Shown here piece by piece: positions 19,480 to 28,067 of a stretch of DNA of 64,000 nt. Numbering within the stretch: position 1 is the first letter of the stretch; the number at the start of each line of letters is the position of its first letter. The stretch is from Rhodococcus ruber (GTDB lineage: Bacteria > Actinomycetota > Actinomycetes > Mycobacteriales > Mycobacteriaceae), in the NCBI RefSeq assembly GCF_027270735.1, contig NZ_JAPWIJ010000006.1:407071-471070 (forward strand), in the 5' to 3' direction. Under the pieces are notes generated by a model that saw only the letters and a list, made by a program, of their open reading frames with translations, had not been told where the DNA came from and did no database searches. Made by a program: the position numbers and the translations under genes.

Positions 19480-20535
19480 TCAGTTCTGCTCGGCCGGCTG
19501 GACGAACAGCGTTTCGATGTCGTCGAGGATCAGGCCGAGGCCGATGGGATCGGACGAGTTCCACGCACTTGCCGACACCCAGTGCACCCGATTCTGCTGC
19601 ACGGCAGGCAGGGTCGACCACAGAGGTGCGGTGCTGATGGCGTCTCGTTCGGCATCGGATCCCTCGTCGGTGTAGACGAACAAGGTGTCGGCGGACGCGA
19701 GAATGTTCAGCGTTTCGTCGGTGATGTCGATGCGGAACACACTGGGATCCTGCTGCCCCTCGGGCTGCGCCATTCCCAACCCCCGAAAGGCGATGCTCTC
19801 TCCGGTTCCGACTCGAATCGAGTACTCGCCCCGGTCACTGAGACGCACGGCCGAGACGGGCTTGTCGGCAAGTCCTGCATCGGAGACGCGCTGTTTCAGT
19901 TCGGCCATTCGATCCGTGAGGCCCTGCATCAGATTCATTGCCTCGTCCTGCTTTCCGAGTACCTCGCCCACGGCAGTAACGCCGTTGGATACATCGTCGA
20001 GCGACACCCCGTCGTTGTACGCGAACCCGTAGGTCGGTACTCCACTGGCAGCAAGCTTGTCGTAGATCTCCTTGTTCCAGGCTTTCTCGCCTTCGCCGTC
20101 GTAGCCGGCAACCACGATGATCAGGTCCGGATCCTGAGCCAGGATCGCTTCGACGTTGGGATCGAATCCCCCGCCTTCCCCGGCAATGTTCTCGACGTCG
20201 GCGGCGCGCTGGTCGACGTGCGCAGGGAGGGCGAGAGGATTGAACGACGCCGCCACCGGCTTCGCGTCGAGGGAGAGCATCAGCGCCAGGGAGATCGGGT
20301 CGGCAGCGACGACTCGTGCCGGCGCAGCGGGAACCTCGACGGAGCCGAAGTAGTCCTGCACCGTTCTGGTGCCCGCGGTCTCGGCCGTGTCCGACGGTTC
20401 CGAGGTCGCGCTCGAGCAACCGACCAGGGCGACCAACGCCAGTGACAGTGCACCGGCGAGCGCGTACCTCCGCGCAGAGGCGGGCCGTCTCGTGCGGCTG
20501 GTCGAGCGGCTGTCGAACACAGAGAACCTGGGCAT
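19480..20535 (-). CDS. Iron-siderophore ABC transporter substrate-binding lipoprotein
   Basis: A 351-residue class III binding protein (FecB/FepB-like). It has an Arg-rich N-terminus, a hydrophobic segment and lipobox LVGC with the lipidated Cys near residue 40. Family features follow: VPAAPARVVAADPISLALML, VEAILAQDPDLIIVVA and a C-terminal RVHWVSASAWNSSDPIGL. It would capture a ferric siderophore outside the membrane. No permease or ATPase is adjacent, so those must be elsewhere. The start codon follows an IdeR-like box by one base, which suggests a leaderless transcript. Confidence 0.88.
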   Translation of the reverse strand: MPRFSVFDSRSTSRTRRPASARRYALAGALSLALVALVGCSSATSEPSDTAETAGTRTVQDYFGSVEVPAAPARVVAADPISLALMLSLDAKPVAASFNPLALPAHVDQRAADVENIAGEGGGFDPNVEAILAQDPDLIIVVAGYDGEGEKAWNKEIYDKLAASGVPTYGFAYNDGVSLDDVSNGVTAVGEVLGKQDEAMNLMQGLTDRMAELKQRVSDAGLADKPVSAVRLSDRGEYSIRVGTGESIAFRGLGMAQPEGQQDPSVFRIDITDETLNILASADTLFVYTDEGSDAERDAISTAPLWSTLPAVQQNRVHWVSASAWNSSDPIGLGLILDDIETLFVQPAEQN

Positions 20536-20536
20536 A

Positions 20537-20555
20537 ACTGGGCAGCCTAGCCTAA
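20537..20555 (-). promoter_or_regulatory. Predicted IdeR/DtxR iron box
   Basis: On the minus strand it reads TTAGGCTAGGCTGCCCAGT. This matches the left and central parts of the actinobacterial IdeR consensus TTAGGTTAGGCTAACCTAA, with a degraded right half. It fills the 20-bp gap between the TetR stop (20556) and the lipoprotein ATG (20535), and TAGGCT within it would suit a -10 element for a leaderless message. Iron-dependent repression is inferred. Confidence 0.65.
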
Positions 20556-21140
20556 CTATTCGCCGCGGTGGTCACCGCTGACCAGCAACGGCACGATGCT
20601 GCGGTGCGCGAAGGCGAGCAAGTCGTCGTACGTCTCGAGTGCAGCGCCTGCAGCAGGCGTCAACAGAATCGAATGCACGACGCGAACCACGATCTCCGGG
20701 GCATCGGGTACTGCGAAACTGTCCGAGTCCAGCCCTCCCCGGGCAATCTGGGCGGCAGCGTCTATCGCGGACGCGAGCAGGGTCGACGCATTGGTCGTCA
20801 ACTGTTCGAGCACCAACGCACTCTCGGAATCGAACATCTTGAGCAGAACAGGGTTGGTTCGCACCGAATCGATCGTCGTCGCGAATCCGTGCGCGGCTCG
20901 ATCCGCCGGTGACGACTGCTCGGCGGCCGCTGCCGCCACGGCGACGAACAGCCTCGTCGATTCACGCGCCATGACTGCCCGCACCAGCTCGTCCTTGGAT
21001 CCGATGCGGCGATAGACCGTCACACGGTTGATCTTGGCGCGCTTGGCCACGTCCCCGATGGTCGTTCTGGGAATGCCGACCTCGCCGAACAACTCCAACG
21101 CGGCATCGAGGATCGGCCCGTCGTCACCGTCTGGATGCAT
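20556..21140 (-). CDS. TetR-family regulator
   Basis: A 194-residue TetR protein. Its HTH region shows LDAALELFGEVGIPRTTIGDVAKRAKINRVTVYRRIGSKDEL in sense (residues ~11-52). It is divergent from the PF10118/reductase/monooxygenase/SDR operon, which it probably controls through palindromes at 21183-21208. The siderophore lipoprotein gene follows 20 bp downstream but has its own iron box. Confidence 0.85.
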   Translation of the reverse strand: MHPDGDDGPILDAALELFGEVGIPRTTIGDVAKRAKINRVTVYRRIGSKDELVRAVMARESTRLFVAVAAAAAEQSSPADRAAHGFATTIDSVRTNPVLLKMFDSESALVLEQLTTNASTLLASAIDAAAQIARGGLDSDSFAVPDAPEIVVRVVHSILLTPAAGAALETYDDLLAFAHRSIVPLLVSGDHRGE

Positions 21141-21182
21141 TGTCCAATCCTAACGTCACCCTCGATCGCAGAATGCAACATT

Positions 21183-21208
21183 GCAACACTAGTTGTTGCT
21201 ATGTAGCA
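21183..21208. promoter_or_regulatory. Palindromes in TetR/monooxygenase divergent region
   Basis: GCAACA-CTAGT-TGTTGC (21183-21199, perfect 6-bp arms), overlapped by TGCTA-TG-TAGCA (21197-21208). The upstream TGCAACA at 21174-21180 repeats the half site. Located 35 bp before the operon start and 43 bp before the TetR start, so a likely TetR operator. Confidence 0.55.
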
Positions 21209-21242
21209 TCGGTGTATCAGCGTCTCGACGAATGGAGCTCGA

Positions 21243-22157
21243 ATGTCCCGCGACAGAGCGATCGACCCGAACGCGCGCCACACGGACGAGTCCTATGCGA
21301 TCGTGGCCCGTGCTGTGACGTTCGACTGGACCGGCGTTCCGCTGCAATACATTCCGCACGAGTGGTACGCCACCCACTTCTGGAACGTGATGCATCTGGT
21401 GCTGCCCGAGGGAGAACGGGCGATGGCCGACGTCTTCGCCCTCGCGCTCCCGTACATCGACGACCGCAGACTGCATGAGGAGGTCGTCGGATTCGTCGGC
21501 CAGGAGGCCACTCATGCGTCCTCCCACGAAAGCTTCCGCACCTACCTCGTTGCCCACGGAGTCGACATCGAACCGATTCTGCAGCGGATCCGATTTGCGG
21601 TGGGCGTGGTGTTCGGCGACCACGGTCTCACCGGGCGCGCAGGCAAAGCGTGGCTGAACGAGCGACTCGGAATCTACGCAGCGGCCGAGCACTTCACTGC
21701 TGTGGTGGGCGAATGGCTCTTGGACAACACCGAATTCGACCGCCTCGGCGTCGACCCGACGATGCTCGACCTGCTCCGCTGGCACGGGGCCGAGGAACTC
21801 GAACACCGCAACGTGGCGTTCGACGCCTTCCAGTACGTCGACGGTGGTGGATTTCGCCGCGCCCGTACCGCAGTGATAGCCAGTGCAGGGTTGGCCGTGT
21901 TGTGGTTCAGCACCGCCGCGTACCTGTACGAGAATTCGGTGGCCACCCCGCGCACCGGGAAACGCCGAGTTCGCACCCCGTGGCCTCTCGCGTTCGCACG
22001 AGCGTCCCGCAAGCACCTCATTCCGGGCCTGTCGTTCCTGTTCGTCCAACTCGCCCTGTACATCCGTCCGGGCTTCCACCCGTCGAAGATGGGCGACATC
22101 GACAAGGCCGTGCGATACCTGGCAGTGTCCCCCGCAGCGTTGGCGGCCCAGCGGTGA
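21243..22157 (+). CDS. PF10118-type metal-dependent hydrolase (ferritin-like di-iron)
   Basis: A 304-residue protein of the family named metal-dependent hydrolase (PF10118). Candidate metal-ligand segments are GQEATHASSHE and HGAEELEHRNVAFD (two ExxH-type motifs), with further His/Glu in IYAAAEHFTAVVGEW; together they resemble a ferritin-like four-helix di-iron centre. There is one hydrophobic segment near residue 220 (VIASAGLAVLWFST). Its stop overlaps the start of a ferredoxin-type reductase (TGATG), so the reductase may feed electrons to this di-iron protein or to the monooxygenase downstream. Biochemical role unknown. Confidence 0.78.
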   Translation: MSRDRAIDPNARHTDESYAIVARAVTFDWTGVPLQYIPHEWYATHFWNVMHLVLPEGERAMADVFALALPYIDDRRLHEEVVGFVGQEATHASSHESFRTYLVAHGVDIEPILQRIRFAVGVVFGDHGLTGRAGKAWLNERLGIYAAAEHFTAVVGEWLLDNTEFDRLGVDPTMLDLLRWHGAEELEHRNVAFDAFQYVDGGGFRRARTAVIASAGLAVLWFSTAAYLYENSVATPRTGKRRVRTPWPLAFARASRKHLIPGLSFLFVQLALYIRPGFHPSKMGDIDKAVRYLAVSPAALAAQR

Positions 22158-23263
22158 TGACCACAGCGTCCCCGATTCACAGCCATTTGGGTGAGATCAC
22201 GGTGACCGAGCCCGGTCGCGGTCTGCGAGCCATCGCTGCGGCTTCGCGGGTGTACGCCAGATTGGTCACCGACTCGTCCCTCGTGACCGCCCTGTCCCCG
22301 GCCCGACCACGCAGATGCGTCGGCTACGAATTCGAGACCACCATCGACGAGACAGTCGACGAGGCCGAGGACGTACGCTCACTGTTGCTCCGTCGCAGCG
22401 ACGGAGCTGCATTGCCGACGTGGTTACCCGGTGCGCACATCGACGTCACCACCCCCTCCGGTTCGGTGCGCCAGTACTCGCTCGCCGGGCGCCCCGGCGA
22501 AGGTGATCGCTACCGCATCAGCGTCCGCAAGATACCCGGCGGCACGGTCTCCGCAGAGATCCACACCCTCTCCCGCGGGGATGTTCTGCGAGTTCGTGGA
22601 CCCCGCAACGCTTTTCCGCTGGCCGCCGCCGACCACTACCTCTTCGTGGCCGCCGGCATCGGCATCACCCCCATCCGGTCCATGATCGAAGGCGCAGTCG
22701 CCGACGGCATACGGTGGACGCTCTACTACCACGGAAGATCGCGTGCGAGTCTGCCGTTCGTCACCGAACTGCAGCAGATGGCACTCGTCTCGCATGGTCA
22801 CGTGATGGTGAAAACCGATGACGTCGAGGGACTTCCGAATCCTGCGGACATCGTCGATCTCGGAACGGGATCCTCGGCCCTGTACGTCTGCGGCCCCGCG
22901 GCGCTCTCGCGCAGGTTACGCGAGGAGGCCGCCCGCAGCACCGCGGTTCGGGAGTTCCACACCGAATTGTTCGCGCCTGCACCGGTGGTCGACGGCACTC
23001 CTTTCGTACTGAAGCTCGACCGCTCCGGCGACACCATCGAGGTCGGTGCGCAGGAGACTGCCCTCGATGCCCTCCGAAGAGTTCGACCGGATCAACCGTT
23101 CTCGTGCCGGCAGGGCTTCTGCGGGGCCTGCGTCGTGGGTCTCGTCGGCGGACGCGTCGAGCACCGCGACCGCGTACTGAGCAACCCCGAGCGCGAAAAC
23201 TCACTCACCCTGTGCGTCTCACGTGGCGCGGTCGACGGCGAAGTTCTCGTCCTCGATCTGTAG
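22157..23263 (+). CDS. PDR/VanB-type ferredoxin oxidoreductase
   Basis: About 368 residues. After a ~55-residue N-terminal extension come a flavin-binding domain (RQYSLAGRPGEGDRYRISV), an NAD-binding domain (YLFVAAGIGITPIRSM) and a C-terminal plant-type [2Fe-2S] domain. That last domain carries Cys in CRQGFCGAC plus a final Cys in LTLCVSRG. It transfers electrons from NAD(P)H to an oxygenase partner. The ATG at 22157 shares a base with the preceding stop. The 3' neighbour, a flavin monooxygenase, does not need a reductase of this kind, so the PF10118 protein is the better candidate partner. Confidence 0.88.
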   Translation: MTTASPIHSHLGEITVTEPGRGLRAIAAASRVYARLVTDSSLVTALSPARPRRCVGYEFETTIDETVDEAEDVRSLLLRRSDGAALPTWLPGAHIDVTTPSGSVRQYSLAGRPGEGDRYRISVRKIPGGTVSAEIHTLSRGDVLRVRGPRNAFPLAAADHYLFVAAGIGITPIRSMIEGAVADGIRWTLYYHGRSRASLPFVTELQQMALVSHGHVMVKTDDVEGLPNPADIVDLGTGSSALYVCGPAALSRRLREEAARSTAVREFHTELFAPAPVVDGTPFVLKLDRSGDTIEVGAQETALDALRRVRPDQPFSCRQGFCGACVVGLVGGRVEHRDRVLSNPERENSLTLCVSRGAVDGEVLVLDL

Positions 23264-23275
23264 AAGGAGACCCCT

Positions 23276-24811
23276 ATGGCTGCATCACATTCGACTGCCG
23301 ACACTGCACTGCCGCACATCGACGTCGCCATCATCGGCGCGGGCTTCGGAGGTCTCGGGGCCGCGATCAGGCTCGAGCAGGAAGGCCGCGGCGACTTCTT
23401 GATCTTCGAGCGCGATACGGCTGTCGGAGGAACCTGGCATGTCAACACCTATCCCGGTGCCCAGTGCGATATTCCATCGGCACTGTATTCGTTCTCGTTC
23501 GCGCCCAATCCGAACTGGACGCGCCTGTATCCGCTACAGCCGGAGATCGAGCAGTACCTCGACGACTGCACCGATCGGTTCGGTATCCGCGATCGAATCC
23601 GCTTCGGACACGAGGTGCTCGATGCGACATGGGACGACGAGCGCGTGCAGTGGGTGGTACGCACGAGCGGTGGTACTTGGACTTCTCGGATTCTGATCGG
23701 AGCCCTCGGCCCGTTCAGTGAACCGGCGACTCCCTTTATCGCAGGACTGGATTCGTTCTCGGGCTCGGTGTTCCACTCCGCGCACTGGGACCATGGCTAC
23801 GACGTGAAGGGGCGACGCCTCGCCGTCATCGGCACCGGTGCATCGGCGGTGCAGTTCGTCCCGCGCCTGGCCCCCGAGGCCGGGCATCTCACGCTGTTCC
23901 AGCGGACACCGACGTGGATTCTTCCGCACCCCGACCGGCCCATCTCCGACTCCGGCAGATCCCTGTTCGAGAAGTTCCCACCGGCTCAGCGCGCCATGCG
24001 TCGCATGTTCGATCTGTTCCAGGAAGCGTTGGTGCCGGGATTGATTCGGCACCGTTCCCTGTTGGCCCCACTGACCGCCCTCGGGCGCGCGCACCTACGC
24101 CGTCAGGTGAAGGATCCGATTCTTCGCGAGAAGCTCACGCCCTCCTACGCATTCGGTTGCAAACGGCCGACCTTTTCCAACAAGTTCTACCCCGCTCTGT
24201 GCCGAGAGAACGTCACTGTCGAGACCACCGGCATCGACGCGATCGTGCCCGAGGGAATCGTCACGACCGACGGCACGGTCCACGAGGTGGATGCGATCGT
24301 TCTCGGAACCGGATTCACCGTCGCCGGCCACTCGGGCTTCCGACGCATCGTCGGGCGAGGCGGAACATCACTGGCGGACACGTGGCCGGGTGGTGAAATG
24401 TCGTCGTATCGAGGGACCACGGTGCACGGTTTTCCGAACTTCTTCATGCTGCTCGGCCCCAATTCGGTGGTGTACACCTCGCAGGTCGTCACCATCGAAG
24501 CGCAGGTGAACTACATCCTGGCGGCCCTGCGCGCCATGGATTCTCACGCGATTTCCGTGCTCGAAGTGAGCAAGCGCGCGCAGACCGAGTTCGCCGATCA
24601 CACCGACGCACAACTGGCAGGGTCGGTGTGGAACTCGGGCGGATGCAGCAGCTACTACCTGAGCCCCTCGGGCCGAAACGTCACGTACTGGCCGGGTTCG
24701 GTCCGCAACTTCACTCGACGCATGTCCACCATCGAGCTCGACCACTATCACTGTCGGAGCGTGACGACCGGTGTGGATCCGACGCTCGTGACGACGAAGG
24801 ACCTCGTATGA
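23276..24811 (+). CDS. Flavin-containing (Baeyer-Villiger-type) monooxygenase
   Basis: A 511-residue class B flavoprotein monooxygenase. The FAD motif is IIGAGFGGLGAAIRL, then VGGTWHVNTYPGAQCDIPS. The BVMO fingerprint FxGxxxHxxxW appears as FSGSVFHSAHWDH, with Asp replacing the usual Pro, and the NADPH motif is VIGTGASAVQFVP. It would insert oxygen into a ketone or oxygenate a heteroatom. AAGGAG lies just upstream of the ATG at 23276. Its stop overlaps the SDR start (ATGA), consistent with alcohol to ketone to ester chemistry by the pair. Confidence 0.88.
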   Translation: MAASHSTADTALPHIDVAIIGAGFGGLGAAIRLEQEGRGDFLIFERDTAVGGTWHVNTYPGAQCDIPSALYSFSFAPNPNWTRLYPLQPEIEQYLDDCTDRFGIRDRIRFGHEVLDATWDDERVQWVVRTSGGTWTSRILIGALGPFSEPATPFIAGLDSFSGSVFHSAHWDHGYDVKGRRLAVIGTGASAVQFVPRLAPEAGHLTLFQRTPTWILPHPDRPISDSGRSLFEKFPPAQRAMRRMFDLFQEALVPGLIRHRSLLAPLTALGRAHLRRQVKDPILREKLTPSYAFGCKRPTFSNKFYPALCRENVTVETTGIDAIVPEGIVTTDGTVHEVDAIVLGTGFTVAGHSGFRRIVGRGGTSLADTWPGGEMSSYRGTTVHGFPNFFMLLGPNSVVYTSQVVTIEAQVNYILAALRAMDSHAISVLEVSKRAQTEFADHTDAQLAGSVWNSGGCSSYYLSPSGRNVTYWPGSVRNFTRRMSTIELDHYHCRSVTTGVDPTLVTTKDLV

Positions 24812-25641
24812 ACAAGCCCATCGACCTCACCGGCACGGTCGCGTTGGTAACGGGTGGGGCACGCGGCATCGGAGCTGCGACCGTGGCGTCACTACTGTCC
24901 GCGGGAGTCCGAGTGGCAATGGTGGATCGAGACTTTCCACCCGAGACGGCCGGTTCCGAGCGCGCACTCCACCTCGTCGGTGACGTCACCGATCCGGCAG
25001 CGATGGTGGACTGCGTCGCGGCAACGATCGACAAGTTCGGCCGCCTCGACATCGTGATCGCCAATGCCGGTATCACGCCGCCGCCCGCCACGATTCGCTC
25101 GATCGACCGCGCCGTCTTCGACACGGTGATGGCAGTGAACTTCGGCGGCGTCCTCAACATCGTGCGCGCCGCTGCCGACGAGATCGTGGCGAGCGGCGGC
25201 CACATACTGCTCGTATCGTCCTGTGCTGCATTCACTCCCGGCATGGGCGGGTCTGCGTACATGGTGAGCAAGGCTGCCGTGGAACAGCTGGGACGCGCTC
25301 TGCGTATCGAATTGGCTGCCGTCGGCGCATCGGCCGGTCTTGCGTACTTCGGAGTGGTGGATACCGACCTGGCGCGTCACACCCTCGACGACGACCCGAT
25401 CGGTCAGCGAATCGGCGGATTGCTCCCGTGGCCGCTCAACCGACGTCTGCCGTCTCGGCGCGCCGCGGAGTTGCTCGTCCGTGCGGTCCGCACCCGTCGG
25501 GCACGACTGATAGCCCCTGCTGTGTGGACGCCGTACTTCTGGTTCCGCGGAATACTCAACCCGATTCTGGAACGTCGGCTCGTCCACGACCGCGCGATCG
25601 CCCAGATCGTCCGCGATCTGGAAGATGTTCAGGCACTCTGA
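24808..25641 (+). CDS. SDR-family oxidoreductase
   Basis: A 277-residue classical short-chain dehydrogenase. The cofactor motif is TGGARGIGAATV, then NAG in VIANAGI, the catalytic Ser in LLVSSCAAF and the YxxxK motif as YMVSKAAV. It would interconvert an alcohol and a ketone for the preceding monooxygenase. A hydrophobic C-terminal stretch (VWTPYFWFRGILNPILERR) suggests membrane association. Last gene of the operon; its end overlaps the convergent membrane-protein gene by 13 bp. Confidence 0.87.
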   Translation: MNKPIDLTGTVALVTGGARGIGAATVASLLSAGVRVAMVDRDFPPETAGSERALHLVGDVTDPAAMVDCVAATIDKFGRLDIVIANAGITPPPATIRSIDRAVFDTVMAVNFGGVLNIVRAAADEIVASGGHILLVSSCAAFTPGMGGSAYMVSKAAVEQLGRALRIELAAVGASAGLAYFGVVDTDLARHTLDDDPIGQRIGGLLPWPLNRRLPSRRAAELLVRAVRTRRARLIAPAVWTPYFWFRGILNPILERRLVHDRAIAQIVRDLEDVQAL

Positions 25642-26465
25642 AGTTGACGGAGTTGGGCGTCGACGATCTTGCTGGCGCGGGGCACGGCAAGCAGGCGTAC
25701 TGCGGCGAAGTAGGCGACGAAGAGGATGACCGCCGGGATCTGCGATGTGAGCGAAGTTTCGGCGATAGCGTCGGCGGGGGCACGGTAGACGAGGACGATG
25801 CGCAGAATGGCCTCGGCCAGGAGCACGGCACCGAACCCCGCCGTCATCACCCGCTGAATCGAGCGGAACTGTGCTGACGCGGCCCAGGAGTTGTCGAATG
25901 CCCGCGCTCGGTCGGGATCACCGGCAACGGCCATAGGACGGCTGGCCTCCATCATCAACGGACGGCTGGTCAGTACGCTGGCCAATGCGACGACAGCAGC
26001 CACTATTGCGTAGAACGCCGGGCGGACGAGGATGAATCGGGGGTCGTCGCTGATTGCGACCAGTGCGACGCTGGCGGCAATCTCGGCGAGCACGAGAATC
26101 GAGATCCCGTCCACACTCGCTCTGCTGCGTCGACGAGTCACGAGATCACCGACGAACAACAAGGCGAGCGTTACCGCGCCGACAACTGCAGCGGTTATGT
26201 CCGACGCGCCCAGCACGACTGCCACGAGTATTGTGCCGGTCGGCGCGATTGCCCCGAGCAATGCTCGTAGCCAACGAAATTCACCGCTCTCGACCCGTCC
26301 ACCCAGCGCCTTACCGCCGGCGACTGCACCGCCGATGGACAGTGCCACCGTCGCCGGCATGCCGGCGTGCGAGAGCAGCAGGAAGACAACGGTCGGGAGC
26401 AGCAGATCGATGGCGATGTTGGCGATGGACGACGCGAGAATACGAGTCTTGATGGTGTTCGGCAT
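25629..26465 (-). CDS. VC0807-like integral membrane protein
   Basis: A 278-residue protein with about six or seven hydrophobic helices (e.g. LLPTVVFLLLSHAG, AVVGAVTLALLFVGDLV, VILFVAYFAAVRLLAV) and a conserved-looking loop with RPLMMEASRP and DNSWAASAQFR. This pattern fits the VC0807 family of uncharacterised membrane proteins. It lies 4 bp after the flavin monooxygenase gene on the same strand, so it is cotranscribed with it and under MarR control by inference. Confidence 0.7.
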   Translation of the reverse strand: MPNTIKTRILASSIANIAIDLLLPTVVFLLLSHAGMPATVALSIGGAVAGGKALGGRVESGEFRWLRALLGAIAPTGTILVAVVLGASDITAAVVGAVTLALLFVGDLVTRRRSRASVDGISILVLAEIAASVALVAISDDPRFILVRPAFYAIVAAVVALASVLTSRPLMMEASRPMAVAGDPDRARAFDNSWAASAQFRSIQRVMTAGFGAVLLAEAILRIVLVYRAPADAIAETSLTSQIPAVILFVAYFAAVRLLAVPRASKIVDAQLRQLQSA

Positions 26466-26469
26466 GACG

Positions 26470-27522
26470 TCAGGCTCCTGTTCGCGAGTAGTTTTTCGAC
26501 CGTGTAATCGTTTGCTCCGCTCGATCTTTCATTGATTCGTGGTAGGCAAGAACAGCGGACTGCACGTCGCTGCCGGCGGCGATTCGGGTTTGCAGATCGT
26601 AGGCATCGATGAAGGCGGTGTTGGCTCCCTCGCCTCCTGCTGGCGACATGGCGTGGATGGCGTCGCCGAGGAACGCGACGGGCACGGTCGAGCGGAACGT
26701 CATCTCCGGCAACACATCCATTGCGCGGAGGGTGATGCGGAAGGTGTCGTCGACGATGGCGTCGTGCAGAACGGCCGTCGCTCGCGGGTCCCAAGCAGAC
26801 AAACGTTGTCGGGTGAATTCCACTAATTGCGCAGGATTCTGCCCCCGGGTGGGGAATTCGTCGGCTGGACCGAGGAGCACCCACATCACGTAAGGCTCGC
26901 TGATGGAGCTCGGCACATCGTAAGCACCGAGCGCCAAGGTCGTGGCACCGTCGGTGACCCCGGTGAACCTGCTGTCGAGTACGGTCTTGGCGATCCAGGA
27001 ACGGTTGCTGTCGGTGAGTCGGCTCCGACCGTACAGCGCAGTGATTCCCAATGGCTGCGGACCGTGTCCGGGCAACAATTCGCGACGCAACGCCGAGCCC
27101 ACACCGTCCGCGGCCACGACCAGATCGAAACTTGCGAGGTCGTCGACCGAGCCGACGGGCGAGCCCCAGTGAATCGGAGCGTCCAGGGTCTTCGCCAATA
27201 ACGTCAGTAACGTGCCGCGGTCGATGGCCCCGGGAGCACCGGGAGCTTTGCGACGCAGCATCAGCTCCAGGCTCGGTGAATAGATGTCCACCAACGGAAT
27301 CGGCTGCCGATGCACGGTGGCTCGGTATTCGGCGAAGTTCTCGGGTGAAAGGCACCCGCGGAGCGCACGGTCTCCGGCCACCGAGACATTGATTCGATAG
27401 CCCAGCCCGCCTGCGTCGTACGGCCGCCTGGCCTCGAACACCTCGACGTCCACCCCGATCGACCTCAGACCATGCGCGGCAACCAGGCCTCCGAGTCCTG
27501 CGCCTACCACCACTGCCCTCAT
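26470..27522 (-). CDS. FAD-dependent monooxygenase
   Basis: A 350-residue class A flavoprotein. Motifs are VVGAGLGGLVAAHGL at the N-terminus, DLVVAADGVGSALR (DG motif) and VAFLGDAIHAMSPAGGEGAN. Length and motif spacing fit the short aromatic or antibiotic hydroxylases (TetX/PgaE-like). Divergent from a MarR gene 56 bp away; MarR regulation of flavin monooxygenases for phenolic compounds or drugs is common. Substrate unknown. Confidence 0.85.
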   Translation of the reverse strand: MRAVVVGAGLGGLVAAHGLRSIGVDVEVFEARRPYDAGGLGYRINVSVAGDRALRGCLSPENFAEYRATVHRQPIPLVDIYSPSLELMLRRKAPGAPGAIDRGTLLTLLAKTLDAPIHWGSPVGSVDDLASFDLVVAADGVGSALRRELLPGHGPQPLGITALYGRSRLTDSNRSWIAKTVLDSRFTGVTDGATTLALGAYDVPSSISEPYVMWVLLGPADEFPTRGQNPAQLVEFTRQRLSAWDPRATAVLHDAIVDDTFRITLRAMDVLPEMTFRSTVPVAFLGDAIHAMSPAGGEGANTAFIDAYDLQTRIAAGSDVQSAVLAYHESMKDRAEQTITRSKNYSRTGA

Positions 27523-27533
27523 CTCGACTCCTT

Positions 27534-27557
27534 TATCTTGGTAACTAAGATACTTAG
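27534..27557. promoter_or_regulatory. Predicted MarR operator
   Basis: Two overlapping palindromes in the 56-bp divergent gap: TATCTT-n7-AAGATA (27534-27552) and CTAAG-ATA-CTTAG (27545-27557, perfect arms). The AT-rich, short-spaced form is typical of MarR sites. Confidence 0.6.
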
Positions 27558-27578
27558 ACCGTAAGCTATAGTCGGGGC

Positions 27579-28067
27579 ATGGCGCAACAGGAAATCGAAG
27601 CCAGGTCGACTCCGGGCGAACTTCTCGGCCGAGAGTTCATCACGTCGGTAGTCGTGTTTCACGAGGTCGTGGGCAGGGCCATGGGCCTGAGTCCGGTGGA
27701 GCGCAAGTGCATGGACGTGCTCAAAAGGCTCGGCCCGGTATCGGCCGGGGAGATCGCCGACCACACCGGACTGACGAGCGGTGCCGTGACGGGCCTGATC
27801 GATCGCCTCGTCAAAGCCGGCTTCGCGGAAAGAACGCGGGACGAACACGATCGTCGAAAAGTCGTCGTACAACTCACTACGAACGACGAGATGAACCGCC
27901 GCACAGAATCGATTTTCGGGCCACTAGGAGCCGACATGCACGAACTGATGTCGACCTATTCTGCCGAGGAATTGACGGTGATAGCCGACTTCCAGCGCCG
28001 CACGTCCGATGTCCTCGTAGCCAACACTCGTCGACTGCTAGAACAACAAGCCGACCACGAGCGCTAA
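27579..28067 (+). CDS. MarR-family regulator
   Basis: A 162-residue winged-helix protein. The recognition region VSAGEIADHTGLTSGAVTGLIDRLVKAG is followed by the MarR wing signature RDEHDRRKVVVQLT, with the conserved DxRxxxVxLT pattern. Divergent from the flavin monooxygenase and VC0807-like genes, which it likely represses. Its stop overlaps that of the convergent TetR gene by 4 bp. Confidence 0.88.
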   Translation: MAQQEIEARSTPGELLGREFITSVVVFHEVVGRAMGLSPVERKCMDVLKRLGPVSAGEIADHTGLTSGAVTGLIDRLVKAGFAERTRDEHDRRKVVVQLTTNDEMNRRTESIFGPLGADMHELMSTYSAEELTVIADFQRRTSDVLVANTRRLLEQQADHER

